64,000 bases of DNA, taken from positions 119,840-183,839 of the forward strand of contig SVSR01000001.1 of NCBI GenBank assembly GCA_015064205.1. The letters are read 5' to 3'. The stretch comes from Oscillospiraceae bacterium (lineage in GTDB: Bacteria > Bacillota > Clostridia > Oscillospirales > CAG-272). Every line of letters begins with the position of its first letter. Position 1 is the stretch's first letter. This document shows, one piece after another, positions 57,565-64,000 of this stretch. A model generated the notes under the pieces. That model was not told the origin of the DNA, did not search any database, and was given only the letters and a program-made list of their open reading frames with translations. A program made the position numbers and the translations under genes.

Positions 57565-58281
57565 ATAAAAAAGCCGCTGATAATTCTTACACCGTCGCAT
57601 GATGATGGCGAAGAGAAAACCTATTTGCGCTTTGCATACACCGATGCGATAATATCCGCAGGGGGGGTGCCGCTTGCAATCGGACTTTGCGAAAACGATG
57701 CGTACATATATGACACGTTAAGTGTTGCAGACGGACTGTTTCTGACGGGCGGTGACGATATTGCAACAGAGCTGTATGGTGAGAAGCGCACAGAAAAATG
57801 CGGTCCTGTTTCGCTTCTGCGCGACCGTTTTGAGATAAGAGCACTTCATATTGCTATAAAGCTTGGTTTGCCCGTGCTTGGAGTATGCCGTGGCGCACAG
57901 GTTATGAATGTTGCGCTTGGCGGAACGCTTTATGAGGACATGAGCGGGCACAGACAGACCTTGCCGCGTCATCTGCCAAGCCACACGGTAACGGTATCGG
58001 GCGCGCTTGGCGGTATTTATCCGCAAACGGCAAAGGTCAACAGCTTTCATCATCAGGCAATAAATAACGTATCACCGAAGCTTGAAATATGCGCTGTAAG
58101 TGACGATGGATACACCGAGGCAGTATATATGCCGCACCATCCGTTTTTTGTGGGGGTACAATGGCATCCCGAGCATATGATAAAAAGTGATATAAGCGCG
58201 AAAAGACTGTTTCGCGAATTTATAAATGAATGTGTAAAGTATAAAGGAGAAAAACAAAATGATCAAGGAGCTAGTACTTAA
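57565..58281 (+). CDS. Gamma-glutamyl-gamma-aminobutyrate hydrolase family (peptidase C26)
   Basis: Frame continues upstream of the TTG at 57625 as KKPLIILTPSHDDGEEKTYLRFAYTDAIISAGGVPLAI; LPVLGVCRGAQVMNVALGGTLYED, FHHQAI, GVQWHPE; initiation codon uncertain. Confidence 0.88.
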   Translation: MKKPLIILTPSHDDGEEKTYLRFAYTDAIISAGGVPLAIGLCENDAYIYDTLSVADGLFLTGGDDIATELYGEKRTEKCGPVSLLRDRFEIRALHIAIKLGLPVLGVCRGAQVMNVALGGTLYEDMSGHRQTLPRHLPSHTVTVSGALGGIYPQTAKVNSFHHQAINNVSPKLEICAVSDDGYTEAVYMPHHPFFVGVQWHPEHMIKSDISAKRLFREFINECVKYKGEKQNDQGAST

Positions 58282-58840
58282 AAACAGAAGCTATCGAAGC
58301 TATGAAAGAAGCGTTAAAATTAAAAAAGACACGCTTGTTGAACTTATCGATATTGCAAGAGTAACGCCTTCGGCGATGAATCTTCAGCCGCTTTTGTACG
58401 TGCCGCTGACAGAATCTTATGCAGACAAAATACTTCCTTATACAAACTGGGCAAAGGCGCTCAAGAATATGACTCTTCCGCCTGATGGTAAGGGGCCCGG
58501 TGCATTTATACTTTTGTGTATTGATAAAGAGCGTACGCCTAATCCTGCGCCCGTTATGCGCGATGTTGGAATAGTTGCTCAGACGATGCTTTTAGCGGCA
58601 ACGGAAAAAGAACTTGGCGGTCTGATGATAGGAAGCTTTGACGGGGAAAAGATAAAAGAAACGCTTGCACTTGATGATAATATTCAGGTACTTTTATGTG
58701 TTGCACTCGGAAAGCCTGATGAAAAGGTAGTGCTTGAAGAAATGGATAAGGACGGCAACATTAATTATTACAGAGATGAAAACAACACCCACCACGTACC
58801 CAAGCGCAGACTTGAAGATATTATAATTGAAGTGAAATGA
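58259..58840 (+). CDS. Nitroreductase family protein
   Basis: NRSYRSYERSVKIKKDTLVELIDIARVTPSAMNLQPLLYV, DVGIVAQTMLLAATEKELGGLMIGSF, VALGKPDE. Confidence 0.9.
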   Translation: MIKELVLKNRSYRSYERSVKIKKDTLVELIDIARVTPSAMNLQPLLYVPLTESYADKILPYTNWAKALKNMTLPPDGKGPGAFILLCIDKERTPNPAPVMRDVGIVAQTMLLAATEKELGGLMIGSFDGEKIKETLALDDNIQVLLCVALGKPDEKVVLEEMDKDGNINYYRDENNTHHVPKRRLEDIIIEVK

Positions 58841-58844
58841 AAAA

Positions 58845-58875
58845 AAGTGCAGTTCAAACGAACTGCGCTTTTTAC
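58845..58875 (+). terminator. Terminator of the nitroreductase gene
   Basis: AAGTGCAGTTC AAAC GAACTGCGCTTTTT. Confidence 0.75.
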
Positions 58876-58919
58876 TATCAATTTGCAAATGTGTTTATTT
58901 AATAAAATTCAACGTGCCC

Positions 58920-58995
58920 GTAGGGCGGGGGTTTACTCCCACCGATTGTTACGGATTTTGTTTATAAATGCGGCAGGAGCAAGCCCCTGCCCTAC
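58920..58995. repeat. Short element with imperfect terminal inverted repeats (MITE/REP-like)
   Basis: Left end GTAGGGCGGGGGTTTACTCCCA; right end reverse complement GTAGGGCAGGGGCTTGCTCCTGCC; 76 bp, GC-rich ends, in an AT-rich intergenic gap. Confidence 0.6.
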
Positions 58996-59001
58996 AAAAA
59001 T

Positions 59002-59613
59002 TTAATAATATCTTAAGCACGCAATGACTTTTCCAAGTACTATAACCTCGTTTACAATGATAGGTTCCATCGTGCTGTTTTCGGGCTGAAGTCGAAAGTG
59101 ACCGTTTTCTTTGTAGAATGTCTTAACTGTTGCTTCGTTATTGACGAGCGCCGCGATTATCTGTCCGTTTTCGGCATACTCGCACTTTTGAATAACGATT
59201 ATATCACCGTCAAGTATACCTGCCTCAATCATACTTTCTCCTTTAACACGGAGAGCAAACAGGGAAGTGGGATCTGCGTGAATATTTGGTGAAACAAAAT
59301 CAATGTACCCCTCTAAATTTTCTTCTGCAAGAATAGGCGAGCCTGCCGCTATCTGACCGAGAAGAGGAACCTTACCCTTGGGCATAGAAGCTTTATCGGA
59401 AGTATCGTTTTCAACCTTCAGCGCACGGCTTTTGTTTGATTCACGGCGAATAAGCCCCTTTTCTTCAAGGCGCTCGAGATATGCGTGAACGGTGGACGTG
59501 CTTTTCCAGCCTAGAGCCGCAGAAATATCGCGTACGCTTGGGGCAAATCCTTCTGATTTGATTTTTTTGCTTATGAATTCATACAGCGCGCGTTCCTTAT
59601 CAGTAAGCTTCAT
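59002..59613 (-). CDS. lexA: LexA repressor
   Basis: FISKKIKSEGFAPSVRDISAALGWKSTSTVHAYLERLEEKGLI, VPLLGQIAAGSPILAEENLEGY, LRVKGESMIEAGILDGDIIVIQK. Confidence 0.97.
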   Translation of the reverse strand: MKLTDKERALYEFISKKIKSEGFAPSVRDISAALGWKSTSTVHAYLERLEEKGLIRRESNKSRALKVENDTSDKASMPKGKVPLLGQIAAGSPILAEENLEGYIDFVSPNIHADPTSLFALRVKGESMIEAGILDGDIIVIQKCEYAENGQIIAALVNNEATVKTFYKENGHFRLQPENSTMEPIIVNEVIVLGKVIACLRYY

Positions 59614-59640
59614 ATAAAACCTCCGCTAAAACAAACGTGG

Positions 59641-59654
59641 CGAACAAATGTTCG
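59641..59654. promoter_or_regulatory. LexA (SOS) operator upstream of lexA
   Basis: CGAACAAATGTTCG, matching the Gram-positive SOS box CGAACN4GTTCG, 28 bp upstream of the lexA start. Confidence 0.88.
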
Positions 59655-59743
59655 TATCCGTTTATAGTATAACACCCGAGATGCCGTTTGTAAAGAGGCA
59701 ACACACGTTTTTACATTTTGTTAACATTTACAAAGAGAAAAAC

Positions 59744-59770
59744 AAAGCCGCACTTATGCGGCTTTGTGCT
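59744..59770 (-). terminator. Terminator of the GNAT gene
   Basis: ACAAAGCCGCA CTTA TGCGGCTTTGT. Confidence 0.8.
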
Positions 59771-59771
59771 A

Positions 59772-60371
59772 TCAGTCAGAAAAGAGCGAGAGTGTATATT
59801 CTCCCTTTAGTATCGCACATTTTCCGATGTCACGGTATTCTCCCTTTATCTTCATTGAACCTTTAGCTATGCCTTCAAATTTCATGTTGCATTTTTCCAT
59901 AACTCGGCGGCTTGCTTCGTTTCCAACGATATATTTAGCCTCGATTCGGTGAAGCTCAATCTCGTTAAATCCAAAATCAAGTATGCGGCCAACCGCCTCG
60001 CAAGCGTAACCGTTGCCGGCGTATGCGGGATTTATAACGTATCCTATCTCGGCAGAGTTATTTTCTGTATCAATAGTAGTAAAACCGCAGGTGCCTATCA
60101 TTTTGTTTTCAGCTTTTAAGATAATTGCCCAGTCGTAAAAGTCACCGTCACGGTAACGCGTTTGTACGTAGTTTAAATACTGCTCTGTATAAGCAAGGCT
60201 TTCGTGAGGCGACCAAAGCAGGTATCTTGTAACTTCTTCAAGGCAGGAGTATTCATACATGTCACGCGCATCACTTTTGAGCATGCGCCTGAGTATGAGT
60301 CTGTCGCACTCCAAAGTGGGCATAGAAGAAAATATATTAAAAAGCTTATCGCGCTTTGTAAAAAATCTCAT
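59772..60371 (-). CDS. GNAT family N-acetyltransferase (RimJ/RimL type)
   Basis: LECDRLILRRMLKSDARDMYEYSCLEEVTRYLLW, IGTCGFTTIDTENNSAEIGYVINPAYAGNGYACEAVGRILDFGF. Confidence 0.92.
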   Translation of the reverse strand: MRFFTKRDKLFNIFSSMPTLECDRLILRRMLKSDARDMYEYSCLEEVTRYLLWSPHESLAYTEQYLNYVQTRYRDGDFYDWAIILKAENKMIGTCGFTTIDTENNSAEIGYVINPAYAGNGYACEAVGRILDFGFNEIELHRIEAKYIVGNEASRRVMEKCNMKFEGIAKGSMKIKGEYRDIGKCAILKGEYTLSLFSD

Positions 60372-60550
60372 ATTATGCCTCCTTTGTAAAGTTTTCAAAC
60401 AATTATATTATACATATATTAAATAAAAATATCAATAGCAAAGTGAAAATAATTAAAAACGTTAAAAAAACACAATTTCTCATGAATTTTTCAAAAAAAC
60501 TATTGCATTTTCCATAGAATTATGTTACAATAAAATCCGCACGAATAAAA

Positions 60551-60625
60551 GGCCCGTTGGTCAAGCGGCTAAGACACCGCCCTCTCAAGGCGGAAACGGG
60601 GGTTCGATTCCCCCACGGGTCACCA
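60551..60625 (+). tRNA. tRNA-Glu (anticodon CTC)
   Basis: GGCCCGTTGGTCAAGCGGCTAAGACACCGCCCTCTCAAGGCGGAAACGGGGGTTCGATTCCCCCACGGGTCACCA; anticodon loop CTCTCAA. Confidence 0.93.
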
Positions 60626-60662
60626 AAACAAAAATCCTGTCGAAAGACGGGATTTTTGTTTT
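60624..60662 (+). terminator. Terminator of tRNA-Glu
   Basis: AAAACAAAAATCCTGTC GAAA GACGGGATTTTTGTTTT. Confidence 0.85.
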
Positions 60663-60915
60663 GTATTATTCAATATTCATTTTTTCGGCAGGATTTTTAA
60701 TGAATAATGAATCATGAAGTCGCTTCGCTGATGAATAATTAATAATTGATATATCTGTATGGCTCTGCCTTTATTATTGTTGTGAAATCCTATGAATTCT
60801 CCCTTATTTTGCAAGTGAAAAAAAGATTCCTTCATTATTGAAAAATGTATTTACAACCCCTTTTGGTTATGCTATAATTACCACGGTTTTAAATATAGCC
60901 GAAAGAGGTAGGAAG

Positions 60916-61755
60916 ATGAAAGACTTCAAAAACTTTCTTATTATGAATTTAGGCTGTGTGGCACTTGCCATGGGCGTATACTTTTTTAAAATTCCAAACG
61001 GCTTTGCAACGGGCGGTGTTACCGGTATCGGTACTCTGCTTGCAAAGATAACTCCTCTTAGCGCCGGTATATGGATCTGGGGGCTCAATATTCTATTTTT
61101 GTTACTCGGATTTATATTCCTTGGCAAAAAGACGGGGATCAAGACTGTTTACTGCAGTATGTTTTATTCTGCGCTGACCTATCTTTTTGAAATTATCGTT
61201 CCTCTATCAAAGCCTTTGTCCGATCAGCCTTTTTTAGAGCTTGTTTACGCTATGCTTTTAACATCGATCGGTGCGGCGATGATATTTAACACGAATGGAT
61301 CGTCGGGCGGCACTGATATCATTGCGCTGATCCTTAAAAAATTTACCAACATAAACATTGGCAGAGCGTTGCTTGGCGTAGATTTTGTTGTTGCGGCAAC
61401 TTCATTTATAATTTTTGACGTAAAGACCGGCCTGTTTTCGCTCCTCGGACTTTTCATGAAAGCTTTCCTGGTAGACGGCGTTATTGAAAGCCTTAATTCC
61501 TGCAAATATTTTGTTGTCATAACCACAGAAAGAGAGAAAATTTCAGATTTTATAATACAGACACTGCATCACGGAGTAACGGTAAGCAATGTTATCGGCG
61601 AATACACAAAAGAAGAAAAAACGATGATACATACCGTATGCAAAAGAATAGAGGCTGTAAAGCTTCGTAATAAAATAAGGCAGATAGACCCTCATGCGTT
61701 CATTATCATCACAACGAGCAGTGAGATAATCGGGCGCGGTTTCAGAAGCGTATGA
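60916..61755 (+). CDS. YitT family membrane protein (DUF161 + DUF2179)
   Basis: GVYFFKIPNGFATGGVTGIGTLL, FNTNGSSGGTDIIALILKKFTNINIG, HHGVTVSNVIGEYTKEEKTMIHTVCKRIEAVKLRNKIRQIDPHAFIIITTSSEIIGRGF; start at 60916. Confidence 0.94.
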   Translation: MKDFKNFLIMNLGCVALAMGVYFFKIPNGFATGGVTGIGTLLAKITPLSAGIWIWGLNILFLLLGFIFLGKKTGIKTVYCSMFYSALTYLFEIIVPLSKPLSDQPFLELVYAMLLTSIGAAMIFNTNGSSGGTDIIALILKKFTNINIGRALLGVDFVVAATSFIIFDVKTGLFSLLGLFMKAFLVDGVIESLNSCKYFVVITTEREKISDFIIQTLHHGVTVSNVIGEYTKEEKTMIHTVCKRIEAVKLRNKIRQIDPHAFIIITTSSEIIGRGFRSV

Positions 61756-61757
61756 TA

Positions 61758-61795
61758 AAAGCCTTAAGCACTAATGTTGTGCTTAAGGCTTTTCT
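61758..61795. terminator. Bidirectional terminator between the yitT-like and HAD genes
   Basis: AAAAGCCTTAAGCAC TAATGTT GTGCTTAAGGCTTTT. Confidence 0.9.
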
Positions 61796-62472
61796 TACAA
61801 TATATTTTTTATCTCATCAAGCGAGTTTACAATATAGTCGGCGCATACGTCTTTTGGTATGCCGATCTTATCGTGATTGTACCAGCATGTTTTGATGCCG
61901 CATGCATGAGCACCGTTGATATCGGCTGTAAGCGAGTCGCCTATCATTATGATCTCGCTCTTATCAATCGGAGCAAGGTAATCAAAGCAAGCTTCAAAAA
62001 ACTTTTTTGAGGGCTTTGGTTCGCCTATCTCCTCGGATATAAACAGATGCTTGAAATACCCTATAAAACCGGCTTTTGTGAGTCGGTTTTTCTGTTGATA
62101 CGCCGATGCGTTGCTTGCCGTGCAGAGAATGTATTTATCTTTGAGATGATCAAGTAGATCCTTTGCTCCGTTTACGTGAACCGCGCTATGCTTGACGTGC
62201 TCTACAAACTTTTTTTCAAACTCCACGCCGTCAGCGTTAACGTTTGCTTTTTCAAATACTTTTATAAAGCGTATTCTGTGTAATTCTTCACGCGTGAGTA
62301 CTCCTTTTTCAATGTCGTGCCAGAGCTCGGTATTAACTTCAAAAAACGCGCTTATTATATTGTCGGGAAGCGGTATTTTCATGTCCTGTGCCGATTTGTA
62401 TATTGATTCTGTGGCGCACAGATTGAAATCAAGTAAGGTGTTGTCAACGTCAAGAAGAACAGCTTTTATCAT
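61795..62472 (-). CDS. HAD family hydrolase (YjjG-type nucleotidase)
   Basis: LLDVDNTLLDFN, TASNASAYQQKNRL, GEPKPSKKFFEACFDYL, MIGDSLTADINGAHACGIKTCWYN. Confidence 0.92.
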   Translation of the reverse strand: MIKAVLLDVDNTLLDFNLCATESIYKSAQDMKIPLPDNIISAFFEVNTELWHDIEKGVLTREELHRIRFIKVFEKANVNADGVEFEKKFVEHVKHSAVHVNGAKDLLDHLKDKYILCTASNASAYQQKNRLTKAGFIGYFKHLFISEEIGEPKPSKKFFEACFDYLAPIDKSEIIMIGDSLTADINGAHACGIKTCWYNHDKIGIPKDVCADYIVNSLDEIKNIL

Positions 62473-62478
62473 AGTAAA

Positions 62479-62898
62479 TTATACCATTTGAGGGGTGATC
62501 TTATCAACCCACTCAAAAGCCGCAGCTTTTTCTTCGGGCTTTACACTCTTTAAGAAGGGAAGTCCGCCCTTTATGAATAAAACGTCGTCAATTACGTTAG
62601 CTCCTGCTTTGGCAACTGTCTTTTTAAGTACTTCTGCTCCTTCTGCAGGTCCGTCTACGATGAAAGCAACGTTATTTGCACGTTCTTTTGTAAGCTCCTT
62701 TAAGAAGCGTTCAAGAGTAGTATCGATGCTCTTTGATACGCTTGCAACGATTATAACGAGTCTTTCCTTGTTGCATGAATATGCAGGGGGGATCTTGTCG
62801 TAGCTGTTTGCAACGTCGCTTGCATATTTTGCAACGATGTCGCCTGCAAGAGTGTGAAGCTTACCCTTTGATGAATAAACGAGTGCACGAAGTTTCAT
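62479..62898 (-). CDS. Hypothetical protein, flavodoxin-like fold possible
   Basis: 139 aa; MKLRALVYSSKGKLHTLAGDIVAKYA resembles a flavodoxin beta1-P-loop; tentative. Confidence 0.55.
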   Translation of the reverse strand: MKLRALVYSSKGKLHTLAGDIVAKYASDVANSYDKIPPAYSCNKERLVIIVASVSKSIDTTLERFLKELTKERANNVAFIVDGPAEGAEVLKKTVAKAGANVIDDVLFIKGGLPFLKSVKPEEKAAAFEWVDKITPQMV

Positions 62899-62903
62899 AA
62901 TAA

Positions 62904-64000
62904 TTACCTCTCTGTATTAAAATTATTTTTTGTTGAAATAAGATTGTTTACACCTTCAAGAAGTGTATTCAAAAATATATCTGCTTCTTCTTTTGTGTTC
63001 TCACGGCCCAGGCTTACGCGTATAGTTGAGTCTGCCTCACGCTCTGTAAGACCGAAGGATAAAAGCGTGTTTGAAATATGCCCTGAATTTGACGAGCATG
63101 CTGAGCCGCTTGATACGTATATACCGCGCGCTGAAAGGAAATGAAGCATGGTTTCGCTCTTTATGCCGCCAAGGTTTATGCTTACGATATGAGGTGCGAA
63201 TACGCCTTCGGGAATATTTAATTTAACGCTTTTATAGTCGGAATTTGTTTCTATTGTATTTCGGATGTGACTCTGTATGTCCGAAATGTTCTTTATGTCA
63301 GCAATGAGGCTTTTTGAGCACTCTGCTGCCGCCGCGCCAAAGCCTGCAATACCTACCGTGTTTTCAGTTCCCGACCGAAGGCCCTTTTCCTGACCGCCGC
63401 CGTATATTATCGGAACTAGCTTTCTGGCCTTTAAAACTGCAGGGTCAACGTAAAGCGCGCCCACACCTTTAGGACCGTGTATCTTGTGCGAGGACAGCGT
63501 GATCAAGTCCGCACCGAGCGACATCGGTGTAAACTTTATTTTCATAAAACCCTGAACGGCATCGGTATGAACGAGTGCTTCGGGGTTCTTGCTTTTGACT
63601 ATACGCGATATTCTTTTTATATCGTTTACAGCTCCCGTTTCGTTATTTACTAGCATGACGCTGACAATGACCGTGTTTTTATCAAGTGCCGCTTCAAGAG
63701 AATCATAGTCAAAAACGCCGTTTTTAGTGGATATTTTTGTAACCTTAATCCCGTCCTCTTCAAGCTTTTTTGCACATTCAAGAACTGCAGGATGCTCGCT
63801 GTCGGAGATAACGATATTTTTACCCGGTGTGAACTTCTTTGCATGGCACGTGCCGAAAAGCGCAAGATTATCCGCCTCTGTTCCGGATGAGGTGAAGATC
63901 AGTCTGTTATCGCCAAGCGTTGAAATGTTCTTAACTCCGAGTGAATCAAGTATTTCGCCTCTTGCGCGTGTTATTACCTTTTCTGCGTCGACACCCTTGG
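62904..64000 (-). CDS. Cysteine desulfurase (NifS/IscS family), partial (N-terminus beyond window end)
   Basis: Frame open to the window edge (DAEKVITRARGEILDSLGVKNISTLGDNRLIFTSSGTEADNLALFG...VIVSVMLVNNETGAVNDI); HTDAVQGFMKI, SSHKIHGPKGVGALYV, GGGQEKGLRSGTENT, SSGSACSSNSGHISNTLL. Confidence 0.95.
   Translation of the reverse strand, partial: KGVDAEKVITRARGEILDSLGVKNISTLGDNRLIFTSSGTEADNLALFGTCHAKKFTPGKNIVISDSEHPAVLECAKKLEEDGIKVTKISTKNGVFDYDSLEAALDKNTVIVSVMLVNNETGAVNDIKRISRIVKSKNPEALVHTDAVQGFMKIKFTPMSLGADLITLSSHKIHGPKGVGALYVDPAVLKARKLVPIIYGGGQEKGLRSGTENTVGIAGFGAAAAECSKSLIADIKNISDIQSHIRNTIETNSDYKSVKLNIPEGVFAPHIVSINLGGIKSETMLHFLSARGIYVSSGSACSSNSGHISNTLLSFGLTEREADSTIRVSLGRENTKEEADIFLNTLLEGVNNLISTKNNFNTER

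Noticed and set aside
1-64000. CRISPR arrays, rRNA, transposases, toxin-antitoxin or restriction systems
   Set aside because: None seen: no regularly spaced direct repeats, no rRNA-like sequence and no matching protein motifs in the ORF list.

Overview
This 64 kb window is from a low-to-mid GC Firmicutes/Clostridia-like chromosome. That assignment is inferred from gene families, gene order and LexA-box type. It reads mostly as ordinary chromosome with one accessory-looking block.

(1) 0-15.4 kb is a conserved minus-strand housekeeping block: prkC (cut by the window edge), PP2C phosphatase, rlmN, rsmB, Zn-peptidase, fmt, def, priA, rpoZ, remA, yicC, then nadA, pnp, rpsO. gmk and coaBC, which often sit in this block, are absent.

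(2) 15.9-27.9 kb holds a secreted protein with a degenerate NlpC/P60-CHAP-like domain and a duplicated C-terminal module, gpsA, an acyltransferase_3 gene, a DUF4358/MBOAT/DHHW O-acylation cassette, upp, a pseudouridine synthase and an LTA-synthase-like sulfatase.

(3) 28.2-39.3 kb is the most interesting segment. It has four tandem, individually promoted and terminated paralogs of a signal-peptide-less beta-helix-like protein, with a 275 bp perfectly identical tract shared by copies 2 and 4. These are followed by two paralogous SGNH esterases, one carrying SLH repeats and the other an N-terminal dockerin-like module.

(4) 39.4-64 kb is mixed housekeeping: SpoVB-like flippase, M29 aminopeptidase, threonine aldolase, acyl-CoA synthetase, NfeD/SPFH, asnS, M20 peptidase, CapA, PFL/ACT, alr, ackA, lexA, YitT, a HAD phosphatase and an IscS/NifS-like cysteine desulfurase cut by the window edge.

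Three tRNAs are present (Arg-ACG, Gln-CTG, Glu-CTC). I saw no rRNA, CRISPR array, prophage or transposase. Family calls come from reading motifs in the translations; no database search was run.
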